Below are positions 55,520-64,000 of a stretch of 64,000 bases of DNA, one piece after another; within the stretch, counting starts at the first letter, position 1; each line of letters starts with the position of its first letter. The notes under the pieces are model-generated. The model made no database searches, was not told the origin of the DNA, and saw nothing but the letters and a program-made list of their open reading frames with translations. Both the position numbers and the translations under genes were made by a program. Origin of the DNA: Kitasatospora cinereorecta (GTDB lineage: Bacteria; Actinomycetota; Actinomycetes; Streptomycetales; Streptomycetaceae); NCBI RefSeq assembly GCF_024172095.1, contig NZ_JAMZDX010000002.1:1426001-1490000 (forward strand). Direction: 5' to 3'.

Positions 55520-57211
55520 GTGACCGTGACTCCTCCCACCCAGGGCGCGGAGAGCTACGTCGTCGGTGTCGACTTCGGCACGCTCTCCGGCCGGGCCGTG
55601 GTGGTCCGCGTACGCGACGGCGAGGAGGTCGGCTCCGCCGTCCACGCGTACCCGCACGGCGTCATCGACCGTGAACTCCCCGGCACCGGCCGGATCCTGC
55701 CGCCCGACTGGGCCCTGCAGCACCCGGAGGACTGGCGCGAGGTCCTGCGCACCGCCGTCCCCGCCGCGGTCGCCGTCGGCGGCGTCGACCCGGCCGCCGT
55801 GATCGGCATCGCCACCGACTTCACCGCCTGCACCGTCCTCCCGGTACGCGCCGACGGCACCCCGCTCGCCGAAACCGCGCTCGGAGACCGCCCGCACGCC
55901 TGGCCCAAGCTCTGGAAGCACCACGCCGCCCAGGACCAGGCCGACCGCATCAACCACCTCGCCCACCAGCGCGCCGAGAAGTGGATCTCGCGCTACGGCG
56001 GCCGGATCTCCGCCGAGTGGCAGTACGCCAAGGCACTCCAGGTCCTGGAGGAGGACCCCGGCGTCTACGCCGCCACCGAACGCTGGATCGAGGCCGCCGA
56101 CTGGATCGTCTGGCAGCTCGCGGGCGTCGAGACCCGCAACACCTGCACCGCCGGCTACAAGGGCATCCACCAGGACGGCCACTACCCGAGCGAGGACTAC
56201 CTCGCCGCCCTGCACCCCGACTTCGCCGACTTCGCCCGCACCCGGCTCGAGCACCCGCTCTCGCCCCTCGGCGCCCGGGCCGGCTCGCTCACCCCGCAGG
56301 CCGCCGCCTGGACCGGCCTGCCCGAGGGAATCGCCGTCGCCACCGGCAACGTCGACGCCCACGTCGCCGCCCCCGCCGCCCGGGCCGTCGAGAACGGCCG
56401 ACTGCTCGCCATCATGGGCACCTCCACCTGCCACGTGGTCAACGGCGCCACCCTCGCCGACGTCCCCGGTATCTGCGGAGTCGTCGACGGCGGCATCGTC
56501 GAGGGCGCGTACGGCTACGAGGCCGGCCAGAGCGCCGTCGGCGACATCTTCGCCTGGTGGCTGAGCCAAGGAGTCCCCGCCGACTACCTCGCCGAGGCCG
56601 AGGCCACCGGCGAGGACCTGCACCGGCTGCTCACCCGGAAGATCGCCGACCAGCCGGTCGGCGGCCACGGCCTGATCGCCCTCGACTGGATGAACGGCAA
56701 CCGCTCCACCCTGGTCGACCACCACCTCTCCGGTGTCATCGTCGGCCTCACCCTCGCCACCCGCCCCGAGGAGATCTACCGCGCCCTGCTGGAGGCCACC
56801 GCCTACGGCACCCGCACCATCGTCGACGCCCTGGAGCAGGGCGGTGTCCCGGTCACCGAATTCATCGTCACCGGCGGGCTCAAGAAGAACGCCCTGCTGA
56901 TGCAGATCTACGCCGACGTGCTGCGCCGGCCCGTCTCGCTCGCCGAATCGGCCCAGGGCCCGGCGCTCGGCTCCGCCATCCACGCCGCCGTCGCCGCCGG
57001 CGCCCACCCGGACGTCCGGACGGCCGCCGCAGCCATGGGGCGGGTGCAGCGCGGCGCCTACCGGCCGGACACCGCCCGCGCCGACGCCTACGACGAGCTC
57101 TACGCCGAGTACCGCCTCCTGCACGAGCACTTCGGCACGGGCCCCGACAAGCAGTTGCACCGCCTGCGCCGTCTGCGCAACGCCGCCCTCTCCCGGAACA
57201 GCGAGGTCTGA
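55520..57211 (+). CDS. araB: ribulokinase
   Basis: A 563-aa FGGY kinase of the AraB type, phosphorylating L-ribulose. [19 protein letters not shown] holds the phosphate loop, [14 protein letters not shown] and [15 protein letters not shown] are the AraB-specific segment, and [20 protein letters not shown] is the C-terminal signature. GTG at 55520 was chosen because AAGGA lies 7 nt upstream. First gene of the araB-araD-araA operon. Confidence 0.96.
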   Translation: MTVTPPTQGAESYVVGVDFGTLSGRAVVVRVRDGEEVGSAVHAYPHGVIDRELPGTGRILPPDWALQHPEDWREVLRTAVPAAVAVGGVDPAAVIGIATDFTACTVLPVRADGTPLAETALGDRPHAWPKLWKHHAAQDQADRINHLAHQRAEKWISRYGGRISAEWQYAKALQVLEEDPGVYAATERWIEAADWIVWQLAGVETRNTCTAGYKGIHQDGHYPSEDYLAALHPDFADFARTRLEHPLSPLGARAGSLTPQAAAWTGLPEGIAVATGNVDAHVAAPAARAVENGRLLAIMGTSTCHVVNGATLADVPGICGVVDGGIVEGAYGYEAGQSAVGDIFAWWLSQGVPADYLAEAEATGEDLHRLLTRKIADQPVGGHGLIALDWMNGNRSTLVDHHLSGVIVGLTLATRPEEIYRALLEATAYGTRTIVDALEQGGVPVTEFIVTGGLKKNALLMQIYADVLRRPVSLAESAQGPALGSAIHAAVAAGAHPDVRTAAAAMGRVQRGAYRPDTARADAYDELYAEYRLLHEHFGTGPDKQLHRLRRLRNAALSRNSEV

Positions 57212-57214
57212 CCC

Positions 57215-57886
57215 ATGACGTCCCCGATCGATCTGCTGCGCCGCCAGGTCAGCGACCTGCACCAGGAACTGGTCCGGTACGACCTGGTGGTGTGGACCGC
57301 GGGCAACGTCTCCGGCCGCGTCCCCGGCGAGGACCTGTTCGTCATCAAGCCGAGCGGCGTCCCCTACGACGAACTGACGCCGGACACCATGATCCTGTGC
57401 GACCTGGACGGCAACGTCGTCGAGGGCGACCACGCGCCCTCCTCCGACACCGCCGCGCACGCCTACGTCTACCGCCACTTGCCCGAGGTCGGGGGAGTGG
57501 TGCACACCCACTCCACGTACGCCTGCGCCTGGGCCGCGCGCGGCGAGGCCGTCCCCTGCGTACTCACCGCCATGGCCGACGAGTTCGGCGCCGAGATCCC
57601 GATCGGCCCGTTCGCCCTGATCGGGGACGACTCCATCGGCCGGGGCATCGTGGACACCCTCCGGGGTCACCGCTCGCCGGCCGTCCTGATGAAGAGCCAC
57701 GGTGTCTTCACCATCGGCAGGGACGCCAAGGCCGCCGTCAAGGCCGCCGTGATGTGCGAGGACGTCGCCCGCACCGTCCACATCTCCCGCCAGCTCGGCC
57801 AACCCCTGCCGATCGCGCAGGACGACATCGACTCGCTCAACCACCGCTACCGGAACGTGTACGGCCAGCAGCGCGCTGCCCGCTAA
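57215..57886 (+). CDS. araD: L-ribulose-5-phosphate 4-epimerase
   Basis: A 223-aa class II aldolase-fold epimerase making D-xylulose 5-phosphate. Zinc ligands are the His pair in [14 protein letters not shown] and the later His in [10 protein letters not shown]; the phosphate site is [11 protein letters not shown] at 57215, three bases after the araB stop. Confidence 0.96.
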   Translation: MTSPIDLLRRQVSDLHQELVRYDLVVWTAGNVSGRVPGEDLFVIKPSGVPYDELTPDTMILCDLDGNVVEGDHAPSSDTAAHAYVYRHLPEVGGVVHTHSTYACAWAARGEAVPCVLTAMADEFGAEIPIGPFALIGDDSIGRGIVDTLRGHRSPAVLMKSHGVFTIGRDAKAAVKAAVMCEDVARTVHISRQLGQPLPIAQDDIDSLNHRYRNVYGQQRAAR

Positions 57887-57897
57887 GGAGATCACCC

Positions 57898-59403
57898 ATG
57901 AACTCGATCGAGGGCCGCGAGGTCTGGTTCCTCACCGGCAGCCAGGGCCTGTACGGCGAGGACACGCTGCGCCAGGTCGCCGATCAGTCCCGGCGGATCG
58001 CGGCGGCGCTGGACGACGACTCCGGCATCCCCGTCCGGATCGTCTGGAAGCCCGTGCTCACCGACGCCGGCGCGATCCGGCGGATCTGCCTGGACGCCAA
58101 CTCCGACGACGCCTGCATCGGCCTGATCGCCTGGATGCACACCTTCTCCCCGGCCAAGATGTGGATCGCCGGCCTGGACGCGCTGCGCAAGCCGCTGCTC
58201 CACCTGCACACCCAGGCCAACGTCGCCCTGCCCTGGGCGTCCATCGACATGGACTTCATGAACCTGAACCAAGCGGCCCACGGCGACCGCGAGTTCGGCT
58301 ACATCCAGTCCCGCCTCGGCGTCGCCCGCAAGACCGTCGCCGGGCACGTCAGCGACCCGTCGGTCGCCGTCCGGATCGCCTCCTGGGCCCGGGCCGCAGC
58401 CGGGCAGGCCGAGCTCCGCAGCCTCCGGCTCGCCCGCTTCGGCGACAACATGCGCGACGTCGCCGTGACCGAGGGCGACAAGGTCGAGGCCCAGCTCCGC
58501 TTCGGCGTCTCGGTGAACACGTACGGCGTCAACGACCTCGTCGAGGCCGTCGACGCGAGCAGCGACGCCGACGTGACCGAACTGGTCAAGGAGTACCAGG
58601 AGATCTTCCGAGTCGCCCCCGAACTCCGCGCCGGCGGCGACCGCCACGACTCACTGCGCTACGCCGCGCGGATCGAACTCGGGCTCCGCGGCTTCCTCAC
58701 GGACGGCGGCTTCCACGCCTTCACCACCAACTTCGAGGACCTCGGCGGCCTGCGCCAGCTGCCCGGCCTCGCCGTCCAGCGGCTGATGGCCGACGGCTAC
58801 GGCTTCGGCGGAGAGGGCGACTGGAAGACCTCCGTCCTGCTGCGCACGCTCAAGGTGATGTCCACCGGCCTGCCCGGCGGCACCTCCTTCATGGAGGACT
58901 ACACCTACCACCTCGAACCCGGGCGGGAGTTGATCCTCGGCGCGCACATGCTGGAGGTCTGCCCGACCATCTCGGCAGGTGTGCCGTCCTGCGAGATCCA
59001 TCCCCTGGGCATCGGCGGCCGCGAGGACCCCGTCCGCCTCGTCTTCGACGCGCGGACCGGCCCGGCCGTGGTCGTCGGCCTGGCCGACATGGGCGACCGG
59101 TTCCGGCTGGTCGCCAACGAGATCGACGTCGTCGAGCCCCACGAGCCGCTGCCGAACCTCCCGGTCGCCCGCGCCGTCTGGCAGCCGCGCCCGAACCTGC
59201 GCACGTCGACCGAGGCCTGGCTCACGGCCGGTGCGCCGCACCACACCGTGCTGTCGAGCGCGATCGGCGCCGAGGAACTGGGCGACCTCGCCGACATCCT
59301 CGGCACCGAGCTGCTGGTCATCGGCGCGGACACCACGATCCGGCAGTTCACCAAGGAGATCCGCTGGAACCAGGCCTACCACCGCCTGGCCCAGGGCTTC
59401 TGA
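57898..59403 (+). CDS. araA: L-arabinose isomerase
   Basis: A 501-aa isomerase converting L-arabinose to L-ribulose. Motifs: [19 protein letters not shown] at the start, [36 protein letters not shown], and [20 protein letters not shown] with metal ligands. Length matches AraA. ATG at 57898 with AAGGAG upstream. Last gene of the operon. The gene is followed by a short gap and a convergent gene. Confidence 0.97.
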   Translation: MNSIEGREVWFLTGSQGLYGEDTLRQVADQSRRIAAALDDDSGIPVRIVWKPVLTDAGAIRRICLDANSDDACIGLIAWMHTFSPAKMWIAGLDALRKPLLHLHTQANVALPWASIDMDFMNLNQAAHGDREFGYIQSRLGVARKTVAGHVSDPSVAVRIASWARAAAGQAELRSLRLARFGDNMRDVAVTEGDKVEAQLRFGVSVNTYGVNDLVEAVDASSDADVTELVKEYQEIFRVAPELRAGGDRHDSLRYAARIELGLRGFLTDGGFHAFTTNFEDLGGLRQLPGLAVQRLMADGYGFGGEGDWKTSVLLRTLKVMSTGLPGGTSFMEDYTYHLEPGRELILGAHMLEVCPTISAGVPSCEIHPLGIGGREDPVRLVFDARTGPAVVVGLADMGDRFRLVANEIDVVEPHEPLPNLPVARAVWQPRPNLRTSTEAWLTAGAPHHTVLSSAIGAEELGDLADILGTELLVIGADTTIRQFTKEIRWNQAYHRLAQGF

Positions 59404-59450
59404 CGGGGTCTGCATCTCGGCGGTGGCGCCCCGGCGACGGCCGCCACCGG

Positions 59451-61220
59451 TCACAGGTCCAGGACCACGTCGGCCGGGGGTGTCGAGCAGCAGATGAGCG
59501 CACTTCCTCCAGCGGGGGGCTCCAGGGGCTGCGGGGCGTACTCGACGCGGCCGGAGAGCAGCGCGGTCTCGCAGGTGTGACAGGTTCCGGTGCGGCAGGA
59601 CCAGCGCACGGGTACGTCGCACGCCTCGGCGAGTTCGAGCAGCGTCCCGTAGCCGGGGTGCCAGGGGACGGTCAGCCCGCTGCGCGCGAAGGCCACGGAC
59701 GGCCCCGGGCGGCCGCCGGGAGGGGCGGCCGGCTGGTGCGGCGCCCGGGCGGATCCGGTCACCACGCCGGGGGTGAGTGCGGACCTGGCCCCGAAGACCT
59801 CGGTGTGGATCCGGGAGGACGGCAGGCCGGCGGCCTCCAGGGCTCCGGTCATGTCCCGCATGAACGTGCTCGGCCCGCAGAGGTAGGCGTCGGCGTCCCG
59901 GGGCGGCTCCAGGCCGCGGATCCACTCGGGAGTGAACCGCCCACCGACCGTGTAGTCGACACCTGGCCGGTCGGCGTCGGACGGACGGCTGTAGGCCAGG
60001 AACGACCGGCCTGCGGGCAGCTGGGAGAGCAGGGCGCGCACTTCGTCGGCGAACGGGTGGTTCTCGCCGTCCCGGGCCGCGTGCAGCCACCACACCGCGC
60101 GCTGCGAGCGCTCTGCGGCCAGAGCGTGCAGCATGGCCAGGACCGGGGTGGCACCGACACCGGCGGACAGCAGCAGGACCGGAGTGTCCGCGTCCGCGAG
60201 CAGGAACGTGCCGCGCGGAGCGGCGACATCCAGAACGTCACCGGTCTTCACGTGCTGACGCAGGTAGGTGCTGGCGACACCGTGCGGCTCCTGCTTGATG
60301 CTGATGCGGTACGTCTCGGCGCCCGGTCGGCCGGAGAGCGAGTAGGTGCGGATGACCGGGGAGGGCTGGGCATCCGGCCGCAGGCGGATGGTGAGGAACT
60401 GCCCCGGCAGAGCGGCCGGGAGCGGCTCACCGTCAACTGCCGCCAGCGTGAGCGAGAAGATGCTCGCGCTCTCCGGCTCGATGCCGGCGACTTCGAGCCG
60501 GTGGAACCCGGGCCAGGCCGGCGGCGGGCTGCTGGTGGTCAGCCCGCGGTTTCCGCCCGCGGCGCCCGAGCCGTGATCCGCGTCGTCGAGCAGGGCTCGC
60601 AGCGACGTCTTCCAACCGGGGCTCAACGCGGGGATGCGCAGGGCCCGTTCGAGCTGCGGCCGGGCGTGTCCAGGCAGGTAGAGCAGCGCGTCGATCTCCG
60701 CGACGGTCATCTCCTCGGGGCCCGAGGAGATCTTCACGATCTCGTCCCCGGCCCGCACCGGCCCTTCGGTCAGCACCCGCATGTAGAAGCCCGGGCGACG
60801 ATGGGACACCAGCAGGGCGGCCATCTGCGGCTCGCCCAGCCGCAACCCCACGCGGTAGCACGTCACGCGGGGTTGGGTGACCTCGAAGACCGCACCGCCG
60901 ATCCCGTAGCGGTCGCCGATGCACACCTCGTCGTCGGCGAGTCCGTCCACCGTGAGGTTCTCGCCGAACTGGCCGTACGTGAAGTCGTCCCGCTCCAGGT
61001 ACTCCTGCCAATGGCGGTAGGAACTCAACTGGTAGACCAGCACGGCACGCTGCTCGCCGCCGTGCCCGGCGAGGTCACCCTGCCCGTCGCCGTCCAGGTT
61101 GAGCCGGCGCGCCATCACCGGCCCGGCGACGGGGCTCTTCCAGATGCCGGTGCGGGTGGTCCTGCCGTGCCAGGGGACGTCCTTGGGCATGCCGACGTTC
61201 ACGGCGACCAGAGCGGCCAT
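59451..61220 (-). CDS. MOSC domain / flavoreductase / 2Fe-2S ferredoxin fusion
   Basis: A 589-aa cytosolic redox protein. Residues about 1-155 form a YiiM-like MOSC domain (FGENLTVDGLADDEVCIGDR, VTQPRVTCYRVGLRLG with the Moco cysteine). About 160-205 is a 3-alpha-like segment. About 232-470 is a ferredoxin-reductase FAD/NAD module (IRTYSLSGRP, LLLSAGVGATPVLAML, AYLCGPSTFMRDM). About 505-589 is a plant-type 2Fe-2S domain (CRTGTCHTC plus a distal Cys). It carries cofactor site, flavin and iron-sulfur cluster in one chain, as in mARC-type N-oxide reduction. ATG at 61220 with GGAGGAG upstream. Substrate unknown. Confidence 0.88.
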   Translation of the reverse strand: MAALVAVNVGMPKDVPWHGRTTRTGIWKSPVAGPVMARRLNLDGDGQGDLAGHGGEQRAVLVYQLSSYRHWQEYLERDDFTYGQFGENLTVDGLADDEVCIGDRYGIGGAVFEVTQPRVTCYRVGLRLGEPQMAALLVSHRRPGFYMRVLTEGPVRAGDEIVKISSGPEEMTVAEIDALLYLPGHARPQLERALRIPALSPGWKTSLRALLDDADHGSGAAGGNRGLTTSSPPPAWPGFHRLEVAGIEPESASIFSLTLAAVDGEPLPAALPGQFLTIRLRPDAQPSPVIRTYSLSGRPGAETYRISIKQEPHGVASTYLRQHVKTGDVLDVAAPRGTFLLADADTPVLLLSAGVGATPVLAMLHALAAERSQRAVWWLHAARDGENHPFADEVRALLSQLPAGRSFLAYSRPSDADRPGVDYTVGGRFTPEWIRGLEPPRDADAYLCGPSTFMRDMTGALEAAGLPSSRIHTEVFGARSALTPGVVTGSARAPHQPAAPPGGRPGPSVAFARSGLTVPWHPGYGTLLELAEACDVPVRWSCRTGTCHTCETALLSGRVEYAPQPLEPPAGGSALICCSTPPADVVLDL

Positions 61221-61426
61221 GACCGGTGCTCCTCCCACGCTCGACAGGCCGGTGTCTCCAGCGTCGTACGGTCGGTCGCCGACCGCACCCGAAAGGCTCC
61301 ACGCGGCGGCGGGGCCCGGCGGCACGTACAGTGAGAGCCGGTGGGCGGCCGGCGCCGCGCGTGGCCCGCCGTGGCCCGCCCTGAGCCGGAGACCTCCAGC
61401 GTGCGTACCTCAGCTTGGACACACCC

Positions 61427-62140
61427 ATGAGCTCGGAGAAGAAGGTGGCGATCGTCACCGGTGCTTCACTCGGCATCGGCGCGGCCGTCGCCGACGCGTT
61501 CCGCAGGCGCGGGTACGCCGTCGTCGTGACCGCCCGGTCGATCCCCTCGTCGCACGATCCGGACGTGCTCGCCGTGCCCGGCGACCTGAGTCGGCCCGGT
61601 ACCGGTGCGCGGATCGTCGAGCAGGCGCTGGACCGCTTCGGCCGGGTCGACACGCTGGTGAACAACGCCGGCGTCTACCGGGAGAAGCCCTTCACCGACT
61701 ACACCGACGCCGACTACGACCTGGTGACCGGTGTCAACCTGCGCGGTTTCTTCGACGTCACGCGCAGTGCCATCCCCGCGATGCTGGCGGCCGGCGACGG
61801 CGGGCACGTCCTGTGCGTGTCGACGTCGCTGGTCGACCGCGCCGACGCGCGCATACCCGCGGCGCTCGCCTCGCTGACCAAGGGCGGCCTGGTCGCGGTG
61901 ACGAAGGAACTGGCCATCGAATACGCGGCCCGCCGCATCCGCGCCAACGCCGTCTCACTCGGCGTCATCCGCAATCCGCTGAACCCGGACGACCCGGGCG
62001 GCACGCTCGCCGCGCTGCACCCGCTCGGGCGGATGGGCGAGATCGACGACGTCGTCGAGGCGATCATGTACCTCGAAGGGGCCTCGTTCGTGACCGGCGA
62101 GATCCTGCACGTCGACGGCGGCCAGAGCGCCGGCTTCTGA
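61427..62140 (+). CDS. SDR-family oxidoreductase
   Basis: A 237-aa classical SDR: AIVTGASLGIG at the N-terminus, NNAG in LVNNAGVYREK, and the C-terminal VTGEILHVDGG. The catalytic region is altered: where YxxxK is expected there is a Ser-rich CVSTSLVDRADARIPAALAS followed by LTKGGL, so the Tyr seems replaced by Ala or Pro (the residue four before Lys is Ala). ATG at 61427; an in-frame TTG at 61415 is possible. Activity may be lost or unusual. Divergent from the MOSC fusion over 206 bp. Confidence 0.85.
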   Translation: MSSEKKVAIVTGASLGIGAAVADAFRRRGYAVVVTARSIPSSHDPDVLAVPGDLSRPGTGARIVEQALDRFGRVDTLVNNAGVYREKPFTDYTDADYDLVTGVNLRGFFDVTRSAIPAMLAAGDGGHVLCVSTSLVDRADARIPAALASLTKGGLVAVTKELAIEYAARRIRANAVSLGVIRNPLNPDDPGGTLAALHPLGRMGEIDDVVEAIMYLEGASFVTGEILHVDGGQSAGF

Positions 62141-62168
62141 AGGAACCGGCATCGGGAGTGATCGACCT

Positions 62169-62708
62169 ATGCGCACTCGCAAGCAGCTGACTCCGCTCGG
62201 GGCTGTCGGCGCGGGTCTGGTGGCGGGAGCAGTCGGCACCGTCTGCATGGACACCGTGCGGTTCCTGCGCCAGCGCCGGGCCGGCGGCGAACACAACGCC
62301 CTGCACTGGGAGTTCGCCCCGGTGCGCAGCTGGCAGGAGGCGCCGGATCCCGGGCAGGTCGGACGGCGCCTGGCCGAGGCCTTCACCCGGCGCGAGCTGC
62401 CGGACAGCGCAGCGTTCCCCGTCAGCACGGTCATGCACTGGGCCTATGGAGCGGGCAACGCAGTCTCCTACGGCGTCGTCAGCGCCTCGCTGCGCAAGCC
62501 CCGCGTCCTCTACGGGCTCCCGTACGGTGCGCTCGTGTGGCTCAGTGGATACGTGGTGCTCCCGATCGCGGGACTCTACGAACCCATCTGGAGATACGAC
62601 GCCAAGACGCTGGGCGATGATCTGACCGCCCACCTCGCCTACGGCCTCGGCACGAGCAGCGCTTTCTGGTTGCTGAGCAGGGCTGCCGTGTTCTCACGGC
62701 AGCTGTAG
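62169..62708 (+). CDS. small integral membrane protein of unknown function
   Basis: A 179-aa protein with about four hydrophobic segments (AVGAGLVAGAVGTVCMDTV, TVMHWAYGAGNAVSYGVV, ALVWLSGYVVLPIAGLY, LAYGLGTSSAFWLLSRA) and a short soluble loop with WEFAPVRSWQEAPDPGQVGR. It resembles DUF1440-like membrane proteins in pattern (MDTVRF near the first helix, HxxYG later), but I cannot assign a function. ATG at 62169, 28 bp after the SDR stop, so probably cotranscribed. Confidence 0.75.
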   Translation: MRTRKQLTPLGAVGAGLVAGAVGTVCMDTVRFLRQRRAGGEHNALHWEFAPVRSWQEAPDPGQVGRRLAEAFTRRELPDSAAFPVSTVMHWAYGAGNAVSYGVVSASLRKPRVLYGLPYGALVWLSGYVVLPIAGLYEPIWRYDAKTLGDDLTAHLAYGLGTSSAFWLLSRAAVFSRQL

Positions 62709-62960
62709 TCCGTGATCGGCTGCACCACACAGCGGGGCGCCGCGCCCTCACGGTGAGCGACAACCGTGGGCGCTGGCGCGAGGAGGCCGAGGGCGTTATC
62801 GTCGAGGTAGAACGACCGGTCTTTCTGTCGGAGGTCGATCGATCCCCACCTCCGGGTGGAGGCGGTGACGAAAACGGAGCAGGACATGCCCAGCATCCTC
62901 GGTGCACCGGCCCGGCCGGGTGCCCGCACAGTGCCGCCGTTGCGCGCGGCCCCGATGGGA
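62709..62960. promoter_or_regulatory. intergenic region with a TetR-like palindrome and an abandoned start
   Basis: GACCGGTC (62814-62821), flanked by AAC and TTT, has the look of a TetR-family operator core. It is followed by a short CCACC/GGTGG hairpin, then GGAG-CAGGAC-ATG at 62886-62888, a convincing translation start. The frame it opens is only shadow sequence of the TetR gene. I read it as the 5' end of a gene lost by deletion. Confidence 0.35.
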
Positions 62961-63566
62961 TCAGCGCGCCGAGCGGATCAGTCGGACCGCGTCCAGCAGG
63001 GTCGTGCGGGCCGCTGTCGAGTCGTCCAGGTAGCCGGCGACCATCGCTCCGTCGTACAGCATCAGCAGGGCGCCGGCCGCCGACTGCGGGTCGGCGTGGC
63101 CGAGCCGGTCGAGCAGGTCCTGGAAGAGGGTGCGGAGCCAGTCCCGGTGGGACGCCACCAGGCGGCGCACCGGATGGCCGGCGTCCGGGTACTCGGCGGC
63201 CGCGTTCATGAACGGCGACCCGCGAAACCCGCGCTCGCGGGCGTGCTCGGCGATCGCCTCGAAGATCAGGTCGACCGCCTCCGCAGGCGGGTGCCCCGCG
63301 GCCAGCGGTTCGGCCACCGCCCGGTAGTAGGCGTCCTTGGTCAGCAGGTAGGCCACGACGAGGTCGTCCTTGGAGGCGAAGTGCCGGTAGAAGGTCGCCT
63401 TCGTCACCCCGGCCTCGGCGATCAGCCGCTCCACCCCGATCGCGCGTACGCCCTCGTAGTAGAACAGCCGCGACGCGGCCCGGACCAGCCGCTCGCGCGG
63501 CGGCAGCTCCCGCTCGGCCTCGGTCGGTCGGCGAGTGGCGTTGGTGGTCTGCCCGGTGATGCTCAC
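62961..63566 (-). CDS. TetR-family transcriptional regulator
   Basis: A 201-aa TetR regulator: RLVRAASRLFYYEGVRAIGV, then the helix-turn-helix LIAEAGVTKATFYRHFASKDDL at about residues 45-65, and a helical ligand domain. The start is ambiguous. GTG at 63566 gives this length but overlaps a perfect AGGAGGTGA ribosome site with no spacing, and no in-frame ATG/GTG/TTG lies just downstream. Divergent from the SDR at 63694, its likely target. Confidence 0.88.
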   Translation of the reverse strand: MSITGQTTNATRRPTEAERELPPRERLVRAASRLFYYEGVRAIGVERLIAEAGVTKATFYRHFASKDDLVVAYLLTKDAYYRAVAEPLAAGHPPAEAVDLIFEAIAEHARERGFRGSPFMNAAAEYPDAGHPVRRLVASHRDWLRTLFQDLLDRLGHADPQSAAGALLMLYDGAMVAGYLDDSTAARTTLLDAVRLIRSAR

Positions 63567-63693
63567 CTCCTCATTGTGCCCTCGGCCCGGCCTCGAGCGG
63601 CCTTCACCCCCGTACGGCCCGGAGCAATGGGACCGTCCGCCCCAACCCCGCACGGCCCGCACCATCGCGGCCGTTCATCGAAAGGCTCGAACC

Positions 63694-64000
63694 ATGACCC
63701 GTCGTTTTGAGGGAACCGTCGCCCTGGTCACCGGAGCCTCCAGCGGTATCGGCCACGCCGCCGCCCTGGAGCTCGCCCGTGAGGGTGCGTCCGTGGCTGT
63801 GGTCGGCCGGCGCGAGGACCGTCTCGCCGACCTCGCGGCGCAGATCTCCGGTGCCGGCGGACAGGCGCTGGTCGTGCCCGCCGACATCACCGACGCCCGG
63901 GTCGCCGCGGAAGCGGTCGCGCGGACCGTCGAGGGCCTGGGTCGGCTGGACACCCTGGTCAACAACGCCGGCCTCATGCTGCTCGGACCCACCCCCGGCG
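63694..64000 (+). CDS. SDR-family oxidoreductase (3' part outside window)
   Basis: The first 102 residues of a classical short-chain dehydrogenase: VALVTGASSGIGHAAALELA with the nucleotide glycines, VVGRREDRLADLA after the second strand, PADITDA, and NNAG in LDTLVNNAGLMLLGP. ATG at 63694 with AAAGG upstream. It is divergent from the TetR gene, the common arrangement of a repressor and the oxidoreductase it controls. The catalytic Tyr-Lys region lies beyond the window. Confidence 0.9.
   Translation, partial: MTRRFEGTVALVTGASSGIGHAAALELAREGASVAVVGRREDRLADLAAQISGAGGQALVVPADITDARVAAEAVARTVEGLGRLDTLVNNAGLMLLGPTPG

Noticed and set aside
58161..61334. A 1057-codon plus-strand open frame across araA and the MOSC fusion
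   Set aside because: It runs out of frame through araA and antisense through the next gene and shows no motif.

Overview
The window is very GC-rich DNA with dense operons, ATGA/GTGA gene overlaps and GTG starts. Together with the families present (LAL regulator, SigE-like ECF factor, ROK and LacI sugar repressors, LAXTG surface protein with a class F sortase, many universal stress proteins) it points to a Streptomycetaceae chromosome (Streptomyces or Kitasatospora). Gene functions were assigned from motifs and gene context by reading alone, with no database search.

Region 1 (1-13177) is an L-fucose (6-deoxysugar) locus. An ABC importer and a FadR-type regulator run left. A nine-gene operon runs right, with eight of its junctions overlapping or nearly so. 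It encodes mutarotase, L-fucose dehydrogenase, fuconolactonase, L-fuconate dehydratase, 2-keto-3-deoxyfuconate dehydrogenase and an FAH-family hydrolase, the non-phosphorylative route to pyruvate plus L-lactate, and also LutABC, which would oxidise the lactate. A second, clearly paralogous FadR-type regulator closes the locus.

Region 2 (13283-32539) is a hypoxia/dormancy island. It holds four universal stress proteins, a complete arginine deiminase set (antiporter, ArcA, ArcB, ArcC), a ribosome hibernation factor with a doubled C-terminal domain, bifunctional AdhE, pyruvate formate-lyase and its activase, a CBS-BON protein and a VIT-type metal transporter. At least eight 14-bp palindromic boxes resembling GGGACCTTCGGCCC, the layout of DosR/DevR-type sites, lie in front of these genes. 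I saw none elsewhere in the window. No DosR-type regulator or kinase is present. Two decayed genes are here: a headless Rv1733c-like gene and an oleate hydratase remnant.

Region 3 (32800-38628) holds an LAXTG surface protein plus sortase, an orphan TPP riboswitch with no thiamine gene behind it, a small unknown protein, an anti-sigma-type ATPase and a large LuxR (LAL) regulator.

Region 4 (38815-59403) is a hemicellulose/pentose region: divergent xylA and xylB-xylR around a perfect inverted-repeat operator; a few unrelated regulators and enzymes; a GH10-ricin-GH62 arabinoxylanase; a ricin-GH74 xyloglucanase; an ECF sigma factor with a membrane partner; an expansin; and a LacI-type regulator with araB-araD-araA. 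Lac-operator-like sites sit in front of araB, the LacI gene and the sigma gene, which suggests one arabinose-responsive circuit.

Region 5 (59451-64000) holds a MOSC-flavoreductase-ferredoxin fusion, two SDRs (the last cut by the window edge), a small membrane protein and a TetR regulator. I saw no tRNA, rRNA, CRISPR, IS element, prophage or antibiotic cluster.
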